A stretch of DNA of 64,000 nucleotides from the NCBI RefSeq assembly GCF_901000735.1, contig NC_081544.1:23873692-23937691 (forward strand), written 5' to 3'. The position numbers and the translations under genes were made by a program. The notes beneath the pieces are model-generated. The model saw nothing but the letters and a program-made list of their open reading frames with translations. It was not told where the DNA came from and did not search any database. This DNA comes from Corylus avellana. Its lineage: Eukaryota; Streptophyta; Magnoliopsida; Fagales; Betulaceae. Positions 34,792 to 45,830 of the stretch are shown here, in pieces. Position 1 is the first letter of the stretch. The number at the start of each line of letters is the position of its first letter.

Positions 34792-35149
34792 AAAACTTGT
34801 TATTCATAATTACCTACTTAAATTAATAGGCAAATAATTGGATGTTTTACCTGCAAGTGCACGAGGTCAACATAGTAGTATAATGTGTAAGTACGGGGTC
34901 ATTCCCACGAGGATTGCTAAATTTTGTCTAAAATTAAATTCCAAAAGTAAAACAAAACAAAGATTGATTTGATTTGATGATAATAAAAAGGTAAGGCTTT
35001 GATATCTACTACTAATTATATTTAGTTAATATATCAATATGCTAATGTTTTGATCATGTTATGTCTATCTAATGTTTGTCAACTTAAGGGCATGGGTGTA
35101 TACTCCTTAAGCTATAGATTTTCCTAAGCAACGAGTTAGGCATGGGTGT

Positions 35150-35358
35150 TGTTGTGCAAATTTATTTAACTCGCAAGTGCACGAATCGATTGTAGTTTAA
35201 TGGATTGTAAGTGCGAGATCGAACCCACAGAAAATTGTATTTTTTAAAAAGAGCAATTTAAATCTAAACTAATTAAATCCTAATATAGTTCCAAAAGATT
35301 TTTTATTTTGAATTTGGTTTTGAAATTAAAAGACAAACATAAACTAATTAAAATAAAA
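35150..35358 (-). repeat. Fragment of a third Gypsy LTR
   Basis: Starts TGTTGTGCAAATTTATTT (plus-strand reading) and contains CTCGCAAGTGCACGAATCG and GCGAGATCGAACCCACAG, typical of Athila/Tat LTR ends. It abuts the truncated LTR of element 2 and ends in AT-rich sequence. Confidence 0.6.
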
Positions 35359-35361
35359 TAA

Positions 35362-35478
35362 GGTCTCGTTTGGTTCGCGAAATGTCTAGTCCATTGGAAA
35401 AAGATTAGCTACTACTAGGAATAGAAGAGTGTGGAATATATTATCTATTCATATTCCTTTGTTTGGTTGTAACGCTGG
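35362..35478. repeat. MITE-like fragment
   Basis: Begins GGTCTCGTTTGGTTCGCGAA and is related in inverted orientation to 583-710. Probable PIF/Harbinger- or hAT-type end. The partner end is missing, cut off by MULE sequence. Confidence 0.45.
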
Positions 35479-35479
35479 A

Positions 35480-35800
35480 ATAGGAAAAGGGAGTTGATTG
35501 CTGCAATTGAGGGTAGTTTTGGGCCAAAAATAATGGTGAAGTTGGAGAAGGAAGAGGATGGTGCTAGCCATTGTTGGTGCACATATGCCGGTGATGGCAT
35601 TTTTGAAGTCGAATGTAAAGGCAAACGATTTGCAGTCAGTGTGGAGGGCAGAACATGTGGGTGTAGAAAATGGGATGTCACTGGGATACCATGCAGTCAT
35701 GCCATATTAGTGACTACTATTGCAAAGAGAAGTACCTGAGGACATATGAACCCACCATCTATCCCTTGCCCATTGAAGAGCAATGGTCTAGGAGCAATTA
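35480..35800 (+). pseudogene. MULE transposase C-terminus with SWIM zinc finger
   Basis: An 81-codon frame starts at 35494. It contains a SWIM-type CxCx(n)CxH motif, TCGCRKWDVTGIPCSHAI, the DNA-binding finger at the C-terminal side of plant MULE transposases. After a stop at 35737 the typical continuation EPTIYPLPIEEQWSRSN follows in another frame, so the gene is frameshifted. The DDE catalytic part is absent. Confidence 0.85.
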
Positions 35801-37032
35801 ACCGATTATCGAATCACCAAAGACAAGGATAGCTCTTGGGAGACCTAGGAAGGTAAGAGTGAGAGGGGTTGAGGAGCCCAAAAATCCAAACGCCATCAAA
35901 AGGGGGGAAACAAAAACTAGTACGAGAGTACTACGATCCACTACAGGAATTGATTGGAATACTGATTTGGCAATTTTGAATTGCATACTCTCATGTTATG
36001 GTTTTTGTGAAATTGTGTTACTTTTGTTATTTGTTAATTTTTGTCATTCATTGGTCATCATTTATTATGTTATTTTGCAGTTGGATGACTCATCCAATGT
36101 TGCATCAGCTAGTGGAAGAAAAAGAAAAAATGGGAGGTAAATCAACCAGTAATGGAACAAAAAGGCAGAGAGGAGGTCAAGCAACCAATTGGTACTGGAC
36201 ATGAAACAACCGAATCAGGCAATGTGAGCCAGATTGCACAACCTTCTGCACCCCAACCAAGTGTACAACCAACTGCCCCAACTGAAATTCCTACTTGTCA
36301 ATTCGATGTAAGTCCTGTTTGGTTATTGTAGGTGCTGATTTTAAATTGATAAGAATAACAAAATGTGTCATGATTTTTTCAAAAATATGTAGGTTGTTCC
36401 TACTACTCCCCAACCAAGTGCACAACCAACTGCTCCAACTGAACTTCCCACATCCCAACGACGTTCCCCAACTAAACTTCGTAATAGCCAATTCAATGTA
36501 AGGCCTTGTTATTTATTGTATGTGGAGATTTTGAATCCAATGTAAGGCCTTGTTACTTATTGTATGTGCTACTTTTGAATTGATCTAAGGCCTTGTTATT
36601 TATTGTATGTGTTGATTTTGAATTGATTATCTGATATATGGTTTTATCTAAAATTTGCAGGCAGGTCCTACAGTTAGAACCAGGAAGAAATTGTTGGGGT
36701 TAGCCATAAGATCAAGAGCTGCTGGTGGTTTGAGGGTAAATGCTCGCAATGTTAGGGACCTTAACCGCAAGGGCAAGCTAGTGATCGAAATCACAGGATC
36801 GAAATCACAAGTGAGCCTGCTGGACCACCAAAAATTTCAGGAGGTGGACCACTATGTGCTTGGGGACTTCCACGAGCAGGTGGTTTTACCTTTAGGGTGT
36901 CTCCCCCAGATTTTGACATACCCAAATCCCAAGTGGCAGCAAGTGACACAATTCCACCTGGAAGTAAACAAAATGCAAAAACGGACAAGGGAAAAGGGAA
37001 AGGGAAGTAGAAAATATGGCAACCATGAATGA
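35800..37032 (+). pseudogene. Downstream exons of the MULE-associated gene (Pro/Thr-rich, basic)
   Basis: Starts with RIALGRPRKVRVRGVEEPKN, a usual basic tail of MULE transposases. Three further exon-like blocks follow. Two Pro/Thr/Gln-rich blocks (about 36236-36308 and 36393-36497) both end in CAATTC(G/A)AT followed by gtaag, suggesting an exon duplication. A last block after tttgcag (36661-37029) encodes AGPTVRTRKKLLGLAIRSRA and ends at a stop at 37030. The intron at 36498-36660 contains a ~50-bp repeat (AAGGCCTTGTTATTTATTG) three times. Confidence 0.55.
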
Positions 37033-37033
37033 T

Positions 37034-37480
37034 TGTGAGTTGGAGTGTTTTGTGAGTTAATGAATGTTATGTAATTATTTTGTGACATGAAGACATGCCC
37101 ATGTTTTGTAATTATTTTGTGACATGACGACATGCCCATGTATGTGCTGTTATTATTTTGCGACATGAAGACATGCATATGTAATTCTAGTATCTTGTGT
37201 TCACAATATTAGCCAATGTGGTGGCTTTTTTAATGGTAGTTGTGGATGATGGTAAATGCCAATGGTAATGTTTTTGAATGTTTGTGAGTTGAAGTGTTTT
37301 GTGAGATAATGAATGATATGTAATTATTTTGTGACATGAAGACAGGCCCATGTTTTGTAATTATTTTGTGACACGAGGACAGGCCTATGTAATTGTAATA
37401 TTTTGTGTTCAGGGTGTTTGCCAATGTGGTGGCTTTTTGGATGGTAATTGTGGATGATGGTAAATGTCAATGGTAATGTT
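37034..37480 (+). repeat. Tandem duplication with inner 40-bp repeats
   Basis: About 235 bp is repeated (37034-37260 and 37270-37480), from GTGAGTTG(G/A)AGTGTTTTGTG to GTGGATGATGGTAAATG. Inside, a ~40-bp unit ATTATTTTGTGACATGAAGA occurs three times in the first copy and twice in the second. Non-coding. Confidence 0.75.
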
Positions 37481-38314
37481 TTTGTTCACCACAATAGTAG
37501 GTAAATTACTATAAAGTGTGCCATGGTAATTGCGCATTATGACTATTTCGATTGATATTAATGTATGTAAGTTACAAGTCTTACACAATATAGTAGGTCA
37601 ATTACTCTTCTTACACAAAAACAGTGGGTAAATTACTTGTTTTACACACAAAAAATACTAGGTAAATTATTTGTCTTACACAAAAATAGTGGGCAACACC
37701 ACATCACAAAATACATTGCACCATAAGGTTTTCATTACACATTTCACTCAAGATGCATTGCAATAGTTTTCATTAAACATTTCATTACATGCTCAGGGAA
37801 ACATCAACCTTGAGGAATATCTATTAGACACGGGATAAAACATTAATACATCAAGGAGAATAAATGAACATGCTAAGGCAAACTAGTACTTCATCTCATT
37901 TGCAAGAAATTTATTCTTCTGTATTTGTAATTGCATTTCAAAATTAATAGATGTAACCTCCATTTTGGCCTTATATTCAGTAACTTTAATCTTGCATTTC
38001 AAAATTTCAAATTCTCGTGCCACTCAAATAGTTTTTAAACCACTTGCTTACCATGTTGACAAATATCCAGATCAACCCATTTGAAAAAGTCACATCCACT
38101 ATTGTCTGAATTCTACACAATCAGATCAACATAAATTAGATCTCACACAACTATTATGATACCATAAGCCACCAATAGTATTTCTAGACAAAATAGTGTA
38201 TCTGGCTTCAACCAAAAATGCTTCATCCAAAATCCTTCATAGAGTTTCAAAATCATTCAAAATATATCACAACTAATTTCATGAACAAACTAAACCCTAA
38301 ACCATACTTAGTTA
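37481..38314. other. AT-rich stretch between MULE transposase and GRF frame
   Basis: Contains several imperfect repeats of TAGGTAAATTACTxxTCTTACACAAAAA (37500-37690). No gene seen. Confidence 0.5.
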
Positions 38315-38394
38315 TCATGACCATTTAACCAAAAACATCGAACAAAACCACCATACTCTGCTATCATGACTATTACCTATATCGAACCAAAGTA

Positions 38395-38785
38395 CTTGGC
38401 TAAAATACCCAGTTAAGCAAACAAATTTCAGCAAACACCCAACTAAGCAAACAAATTTCAGCAAACACTCAGCTAAAAACCGTACCATCCTCAACCAAAT
38501 CAAAATACCCAAAGCAAATAAAATAGCCCACATTTGCGAGAAAAAAATAAGCTTAAGAGCTGGGTTGTGAGAAAAAAATGCCAAAAAAAATCTTACCACA
38601 TAATTTTCACATGTATAAAACCTTTTACCGAAATTCGGTAGCGTGAATGTTGTTAAGATGCGTGATCTCCTCCCACATTTGCACATTGGATTGTTGGTTC
38701 CTGTTCCTGCATCGATGAGTTCACTGACTTCACTGTCAGCTTGATTCATAGTGAGTATCAAATGGGTATAACGAAGCAGAATCAT
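38395..38785 (-). pseudogene. GRF-type zinc-finger protein, MULE-associated, probably broken
   Basis: The minus-strand frame has a likely start at MNQADSEVSEL (about 38749), then CKCGRRSRILTTFTLPNFG and KRFYTCENY. This is the first half of a GRF zinc finger (CxC...C). A splice-donor-like GTAAGA follows ENYV at about 38596. A candidate second exon near 38533 reads CGLFYLLWV before a stop. It faces the MULE transposase remnant tail to tail. GRF fingers bind DNA/RNA in other proteins; function here is unknown. Confidence 0.6.
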
Positions 38786-39008
38786 GAAATGGTTAGCCCG
38801 AAGAAGAAGAACAAGAAAATAGGGGCTGCCCGAAGAAGAAGAAAAAGAAAAGCGGGGCTTTCGGTATGTGGGTATGAACGAAAGAAAGAAGAAGTAGATG
38901 ATTAAATGGTGAAGAGGCAGAGAAGGAAAGAAGGGGCTTCAATAAAGTTTCAGGGGTAAAGCGGGGCTTTCAATAAGTTTTCCCCACATGCGCGGCACGT
39001 GCTACCCC

Positions 39009-39042
39009 TTCCGTTAGGATTTCCCAAAAAATCCTAACGGAA
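39009..39042. other. 14-bp perfect hairpin
   Basis: TTCCGTTAGGATTT (39009-39022), a 6-base loop, then its exact complement (39029-39042). It lies between the MULE/GRF region and Copia sequence and may be an element end or an internal terminator-like fold. Confidence 0.85.
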
Positions 39043-39881
39043 TGGGCAAAGTGAATGAAACTAAAAATTTGATACATGAAAGTGAGAGTTTTTGTACAAT
39101 GAATGAGTTGTTTGCAAAAAATGCGAAAGATTGGGGGCGAGGGGGTGTAAGTGAAGTTTACCTTCTTTCTTTTTTTTCAAAACGTGGCATAATTCATCAA
39201 CGAAGTTGTGTTGAGACTCCGCAACAAAATGGTGTCGTTGAATGTAAGCATCGAGTACACCTTCTTGAGGTTGCTCAAGCCTTTTGTTGTCAAGCACACT
39301 TAGGCTTTACAATTTTGGGGTGAGTGCGCTCTCACTACCACATATTTGTTCAATAAAATGCCATCTCCTCTTTCTTCTAGAAAGTCTCCATATGAAATTC
39401 TATTCCCACTCAAAATTGTATTTTTCTCATTTGCATGTTTTTCGAAGTTTATGTTTTGCTCACAATCGATCATAGCATTAAACATAAATTTGATCAATGA
39501 GGTAAACTTGGCATTATTGGCTACCCATTTGCTCAAAAAGGTTACAAATTTTTTGATATAGCCACTAAAGCCATTTTTACTTCTTGAGATGTCATATTTC
39601 ATGCAGGAATTTTTCCATTACGTGATTTATCTAAATTGACAACCTCATCTTCTCATGTCATTCATTTACCTTTGAGTGACGATCCCAGTTTTGATTTTTC
39701 TATTGCTAAAAATGATGCACTCACTTCTCCTATTGAACAATTGGATATAGAAACACCTAGTGTGGAACAAAATCCCATCACTTTTCCTACTAATCCGCAA
39801 TGTAATCTGCCTAGTCGCATTCGGCAACCACCTTCTTACTCGGATGATTATTAGTGCTCCATTGCTACTCATGACCATCTA

Positions 39882-41767
39882 TGTAGCGCCCCAGAATTTT
39901 CAAAGTTATTTAATAGATTATTTTGATGATGATCTTATTTTGATATTCATTTTAGCCTATGATTTTAATTCTTTGAAATTTATGGTATTACAGAGAGTGG
40001 TAATTAGAGAATGGTAATTGGTGAAATAATAGGATAGTAAATTGTAAGAATAATTGTATTGGTAGGTAGAATAGTAAGGGAAGGTAGAATAGTCAATGTA
40101 GGTATAATAGTATTGGTAGAAGAAGGATAGAATTGCAGATGGGTAAAGGTAGGTATAATAGTGTTGGTAGATGAAATAGTAAAATGATGGTAGAATTGTA
40201 GATGGATAAGTGTAGGTATAATAGTGTTGGTAGATGGAATAGTAAAATGGAAGGTAGAATAGTATTTGGGTTTTTTCTATAAATAGAGCTCTTTCCCTTC
40301 ACAAATTTCACCACTCCTCTCCCTTCTCTTCTATATATTCTTCCTTCTTCCGTTTTTCACTCGGTCTTTCCTCTTTCTAAAAGTGTTTACTCGAAACAGA
40401 GAGAGAAAGGGCGAGACAAAGCGTTGCAAGAAAGAAAGAACAAGAGAGAGAACAGACTTGAGAAATTAGTTTCAAAAAAATATACTAGTGGTGATTAATC
40501 AGATTGGAGCAACTAGATCCTTCAGACCACTTTTTAGCTTCAGCCTAGAAGTAAGTAAATTCACTACCTCTTCTAAAATTACTTCATATCATGCTATTTA
40601 TTCATTCTTGTATCAAACTATAAACGATTATTTTATTTACCTGTCATGGAGATATGTTGCATGCATGAAGGATTTCTAAAAGAATTATTTAGAAAGTTTC
40701 TATTTCTTTAAACGCTTTCTAAGTACAACAAGTTTATATTTGGAAAAGTTTCATTTTAAGAAAAGAAAGTTGAGAAATGATGATGAGAAAGAAGAATGAT
40801 GATAAACCCTCCTACATGTTGCCTTAAGATGCATCAAAAGAAGTACAAAGAAAAGTACAAGAAATGAGTTAAATGTTTATGAAATGAGGGCACATGTATG
40901 GAGGAGAGTATTTTTGGCCCCAAGATAAGTAAGGATGAGAGGAGTTCGGTACCGATACTCGGATGGAGGCGAAACCACTGAAAGAGGCTATGCCAGAAGG
41001 TGGTATTCCATCAACATGACCGTTGAGTGCACCAAGAAAAGAGTTAATTGACGATCGGGCATGGCTGAGGCCACAGTTCAGTGCCATGGTCACAAGGACC
41101 TGCAACCCTCGTACACAGAGGTAATAGTGTACATGGGCCCTAATATGAGAAAATGATAATATAATTTCAACGATGATATACTATGATGATATACTAGAAC
41201 AATTTACAACGATGATATACTATGATGATTTACAATGATGATTTATAATGATGTATTATGATGATAATTTATAAAGATGATTTATAACGATGATCTATCA
41301 CTAGATGTAATAGTACGTATATGCTACGGGAGATGCAACCGTACATACATGTATTATTATGGCTGGATGTATACTTATTTGTGAAAACGATTTTCAAAAC
41401 TGAGAGCAAAGAGTAAAACTATTTATGGTTGTGGATTTTTCTTGCTGAGCCCCTTTGGGCTCATTCAGTTTTATTTCTTGTTTTCAGGTAGAAAGGACGC
41501 TGGAATAGGAGGCCAGAATGGGGGCGGGAATAATTATTAACTTTCAAAGTCTTTCCATATCTGTTATTGTAATAATATGATATTCCGCAACTAAAGTTTA
41601 ATGTTTCCTAATTTCGCTTGTAATAAAATCTCTTGAAAAATGTTTTATACATTGATCGTATCCTTTAAAATCAAGTACTCTAATAGACCTTATAGATCTT
41701 TGCAAAAATGTTTGTTGTAAAAGAAGAAAAGTGACAAACTCAGCCTTAACGGGCTGGGGATGTTACA
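39882..41767 (+). mobile_element. Solo LTR B (~1.9 kb) inserted in the Copia pol
   Basis: Starts TGTAGCGCCCCAGAATTTTC and ends GGGCTGGGGATGTTACA. Removing it restores the Copia reading frame (HDHL then PSPSDFKLKG). Target duplication is nearly perfect (ATCTA on the left, TTCTA on the right). A TATA box TATAAATA lies at 40278-40285, preceded by a ~50-bp minisatellite (GGTAGAATAGT / GGTATAATAGTGTTGG, 40060-40265). A GATGATATACTATGATGA-type repeat lies at 41160-41300. No internal domain remains, so it is a solo LTR, probably Gypsy. Confidence 0.8.
40278..40285 (+). promoter_or_regulatory. TATA box in solo LTR B
   Basis: TATAAATA followed by a CT-rich leader, the expected U3/R promoter of the LTR. 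Confidence 0.55.
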
Positions 41768-42034
41768 TTCTACCTTCTCCATCTGACTTTAAGTTGAAAG
41801 GTACACCTTACTTGCTCCATCAATATATTTCTCTTTCTAATTTTTCACTTGCACACAAAGGGTTTCTTTATACTATTTGTTCAACATATGAGCCTAGAAC
41901 CTTCTCTCAAGCAATGAAGTCACCATGATGGCAAGAAGCTATGAAAAAAAAAAATGGATCTCTTTTAAAAAAGATACTTGGAGCCTCACTTCTCTTCCAC
42001 CCAGCAAGAAAGCCATATGATGAAAATGGATGTA

Positions 42035-43610
42035 TTTTGACCGTGTGACTTTCTGTTACGAGAATGGAGTTTATGCAGAAAATTATTAATATTATGATAT
42101 ATTAAAATATATGATACGTTAGAATATTTATATTGTGTTTATTTTTAGTTGATATTGTCTTTGTTTATTTCCATGTAAGAGTCTTGATGACTCAACCCTA
42201 ATTTATGTTCCAATAAGAGCTGATGACTCAGCCCTAGAAAATATTGTAATAGTTTGCCTATTTAAAGGCCATTATGTTATGAATAAAGGAAGCAGAAAAT
42301 TAATCCAAACTTTATGTTTGAAAAGGTTTTAGGTTCTCTTCAACGAATCTAAAGGATCTAGGTTCCCTCAAAACCTAACAATCTATCCTATTATGTGTAT
42401 GTAAAAGCATTCACATAACATTTGTGAAATTGGGGCTTCAACATGGAAGAATGGCTGAACGACGACTTCATTTTTTGTGTACATCAAACCCCTTCTTTAA
42501 GAGAAAGCTGTCGATTTTTTTCTCCATCCTTTCCATCTGCTCTTCTAATTTCTTTATCAAGCCTTCGAACATTAGTTATGAGACTAGCAAATTGTTTTTC
42601 AAGTCGATCAAGACATGAATCCTCCGTGGATCGTTGATTGCTATAGAAAACAATCAACTTGGCTGCTTTAATACTAATGTTACGTGAATGCTTTGACATA
42701 TACGTAGTAGGATAGATTGTTAGGTTTTAAGAGAACCTAGACCCTTTAGATTCGTTGAAGGGAACCTAAACCCTTTTCAAACATAAAGTTTGGATTAATT
42801 TTCTGTTTCCTTTATTCATAACATAATGGCCTTTAAATAGACAAACTATTACAATATTTTCTAAGGCTGAGTCATCAAGACTCTTACATTGAAATAAATA
42901 AAGACAATATCAAATAAAAATAAACACAATATAATATTCTACCATATCATATATTTTAATATATCATAATATTAATAATTGTTCTGCATAAACTCCATTC
43001 TCGTAACACTTTCACCCATCCATTAGTAGTGGGCCCCATGCTTATCACGTTCAAAGTCCTAATCGGACTTGTATTGTTATTCCACTGCCTATCACTCTTA
43101 TATAAGGAGCCTTATATTTAGACTTTGAGAATTAGACCAATACAGAGCCGCACAAAGCTAGTAACAAGGTGCATACAAGGCTAGTACAAGGTGGGTTGTT
43201 GTATGTGGTAGAAGAGGATGCTAGTTGTTTTCTTCTTGATTTTGGAGGAGCCAAAATAAGAGAGAAAAAGAAAAGGTGTTATTGTGGAGGGAGAAAAATA
43301 GAAGAGACCAATTGCCATCGTATCTCAGCAAAAGAAGAAGAGTTTGTATTCATGTCTTTTGTTTTCTCCTTTGAGAAAAATCTATATTGTGTAATAGTGT
43401 GATTTAGGTGTATTGGCCGGGGTTTTGGGTTTGAGTGATTTTCTCTGTACTATATTTTTGTTCTCCATCTTTCATAGTGATGTTCTTTATGATTGCTTCC
43501 GCCAGTGGACGTACCTCACATTGAGGAAACCACTTAAATCTTGGTGTTATTTTGTGTGTAATTGTTCTCACCTTATTTAACCGTAATTGTGATCGTGTTT
43601 TTGCACAACA
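42035..43610 (+). mobile_element. Solo LTR C inserted in Copia pol, itself split by a foldback element
   Basis: The Copia frame breaks at KWMY (42034) and resumes at VYKIK (43611), with ATGTA on the left and GTGTA on the right as an approximate 5-bp duplication. The insert ends GCACAACA. It contains a TATA box TATATAAGG (43099-43107) and the Copia LTR-like segment GTGGACGTACCTCACATTGA. Without the nested element it is about 616 bp. Its start does not show a clean TG. The small frame at 43169-43402 lies in this LTR and is not called a gene. Confidence 0.65.
42054..43008. mobile_element. Foldback element with LTR-like arms in inverted orientation
   Basis: The left arm 42054-42380 starts TGTTACGAGAATGGAG and ends CAAAACCTAACA. 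The right arm 42719-43008 is its reverse complement. The inverted repeat extends inward about 43 more bases on each side (to 42423 and from 42676). It is flanked by a perfect 5-bp duplication CTTTC (42049-42053 and 43009-43013). The left arm has a ~36-bp insertion bounded by GATGACTCA repeats that the right arm lacks. The centre (about 250 bp) has a short open frame with no known domain. Confidence 0.88.
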
Positions 43611-44215
43611 GTGTACAAGATTAAGTACCGTTCAAATGGAACAATTGAGTGTTATAAAACCCGTTTGGTAAAAAAAGGTTTTTACTCAGATTGAAGGATT
43701 GGATTACCATGAGACTTCTGCACCTATTGTAAAATTGGTAATAGTTCGAAACTTGCTTTCTATTGCATCCATCAAGCGATGGCCCTTCATCAACTTCACG
43801 TTAATAATGTCCTTTTACAAGGCGATCTTACTGAAGTGGCATATATGGATGTTGTGCACCGTGTGGTTCAATATTTGAAGGGTTCTATTGGTAAGGGATT
43901 TTTTTTTTTTTTAATCATCTTATACTATTCATTTGCATGGTTATTGTGATTCAGATTGGGTAGGGTGTCCTGTTACTTGGCAATCAACTATAGGCGATTG
44001 CATTTTTTTTGGTTCCAATCTCAAGCTACAGTTTCTTGGTCTTCTGTTGAAGCCGAATATCGAGCCATGGCTACTTTAACATGTGAGCTTCAACGGTTAA
44101 AATATTTGTTGTGCGACATGGGTATTTCTCATTCTTCTCCAATCACAATATTTTGTGACAACCAAGCTGCCTTACTGGCGCCAGGGAGATATAAAATTGT
44201 TTTAACAGCTAGCGT

Positions 44216-45830
44216 ATGATAGTAGTAGGAACCCTAATTGCCCCAAATCAGTAAACTGAAAAATAAGTCTGAAAGACTTAAATTTAATTGATAGTTCAAA
44301 TTGAACTCCCTTCAATTTTCAATTCTTAGTTTCTATTGGTATCAGAGCCCAGCAACTTTCCTACCATGGTGCGAAGAAGACGCGGCGGAAAAAACAAATA
44401 TGGAAGTCTTGGTGTTGTGGATTACTAACAGTTCGTTTGTAGTGCGAGAAAGAGCAATTTGTTGCGCGATATAGGCTGATGGAGCAAATCAGAGCCTTAT
44501 CTGACCAACTTGCCTCCACAAAAGTTGCTAACGGTCATCGCTATCAACAAACTCCTCGTTTTGTGGATGCGGATGATGTGGTTGCCTTTAGTGGGGCGCG
44601 ATCTCAGCAAAGGAAGGTATTGTTAGACGTGTGGAGTCTACGACAGGCCAAGTTGACCGTTATTCGCGATACTCAAATCCATCTTATATGGAGGAGCAAG
44701 ATGAATTTGTTGATGAAGAGTTCCAAGAATATGAATTCATTGATGAGGAGTTCAAACATAGAGTTATTCATGAAGATGTTAAAGATCCTTCACAAAGATT
44801 CGTAGATTGGAACTCTCCACCAACCTATGATAGTGATATCAGTGATGAAGATCTTGTGAGAAGTTCTTTGTCCTATGATAATGAGGTAGAATCTATAGTA
44901 GATTGGGTATCTCCACTAATCTACGACATCTATCTCCAATAAGAGGAATCGTTGGAAATGGTAAATCTCTTAGATAATATTGAAAATTTTGTTGATGAGA
45001 GTTTTATACATCATGTGCTTGATGAAATCCCTAAAAGTGAAGTCTTTGATTTGGATATTAACGATGTTGATTTCTTTGGGGTAGAAAATATTTTATCAAA
45101 TTCCCTTGATGCTAAGGTTTTTAATGATTTTCATGCTGAAAACAATTTTATATTTAAAAGGGAAGAGATCATTGATCCATTTTGGGAGATATTCATGGCG
45201 CATGAACGAGAGAAGATGTGTGACTGTCATGTGAAGTCAAAGTTCTTTGAATCTAGTGCGAAAAGTTTTCAAGTTGATAATCGCAATTTTGTGGTGATTA
45301 GAGAAGTATTATTTCTTGTGCGATGTTACATTGTTTTGCTTTTGAAGACAAAAAGATGAAGAGATTAATTGGGCATCCGAAGGATTGAGGCAAGAACCAT
45401 CAGAATTTGAGGACGAATTCTCTCAGACCCGGTGAAAATTAATGATGCAAACCAGTTTTGGTCAAATTCATTTTACTTAAAAAATCATATCTTTTGATTC
45501 TCAAATTGGATTGAGACAAAGTACTTGGTGGCGTTGGAAAGCTTTCGCAGAGGGCTACAATTTTTTATTTCATGAAAATTTCATAATTCCAACATTTACT
45601 AGGAGAAAGTTGTCGTTTTATATTATTTTTACTGCAAAGTGTATTTATTTCATTTATTTTATTATTTTTAGGGTTTCGAATTTAGGCTCTATATAAGCCT
45701 AATAAGATGTACTTAGTCGTCAGTTTATGTATTTTGAAGTTCTGATTTTTAAAGGACAAATATTTTCTACAAAAAGAGAAACATATCTTGTAAACATAAA
45801 CTTGAATAACTTTTAGGTTATAAAGCTATC
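44216..45830 (+). mobile_element. Degenerate LTR retrotransposon with primer site and acidic frames
   Basis: A primer-binding site TGGTATCAGAGCC (initiator tRNA-Met type) at 44337-44349 follows what may be the 5' LTR tail. A gag-like start MVRRRRGGKNKYG (44366) is followed by a stop and EQIRALSDQLA. Then come two acidic frames, 44631-44942 (repeated DWxSPxxYD motif) and 44952-45359 (Asp/Glu/Phe-rich). The last ends near FEDEFSQTR, and LTR-like sequence with a TATATAAG box (45692-45699) follows. No pol. It looks like an internally deleted Gypsy/LARD element. Confidence 0.6.
44337..44349 (+). promoter_or_regulatory. Primer-binding site (tRNA-iMet type)
   Basis: TGGTATCAGAGCC, the standard initiator-tRNA-Met primer complement of many plant LTR elements. 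Confidence 0.75.

Larger units (their letters stand above)
31290..35149 (-). mobile_element. Gypsy element 2: non-autonomous LTR retrotransposon with gag remnant
   Basis: Minus-strand orientation. The rest of its 3' LTR is 31290-31685, starting TGTTATGTGCTAAAATATTC on the minus strand, with an adjoining polypurine tract GTTTGGGGGTG (31686-31696). The interior runs to the primer site at 34774-34791 (tRNA-Asp type). A truncated 5' LTR is 34798-35149. The interior shares non-coding blocks with element 1 (for example CACCCCCAAACTTGAAGTG near 28870 and 32952) but also carries a gag-like frame. Confidence 0.8.
39175..44215 (+). pseudogene. Copia pol remnant, split by two LTR insertions
   Basis: Integrase end at 39183-39330 (GIIHQRSCVETPQQNGVVE), then a Pro/Ser-rich linker (PSYSDDY at 39852). 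The frame resumes after solo LTR B with SDFKLKGTPYLLHQYISLSN and the reverse-transcriptase start DTWSLTSLPPSKKA (41976-42015). It is cut again by solo LTR C and resumes at 43611 (VYKIKYRSNGTIECYKTR). RNase H at 43930-44190 carries YCDSDWVGCP and VEAEYRAMATLTCELQ. The YVDD region is deleted. Frameshifts and stops (for example TGATGA at 42018) make it dead. Confidence 0.85.

Noticed and set aside
43169..43402. 77-aa frame with a Cys pair
   Set aside because: Inside solo LTR C, downstream of its TATA box; no known zinc-finger spacing.
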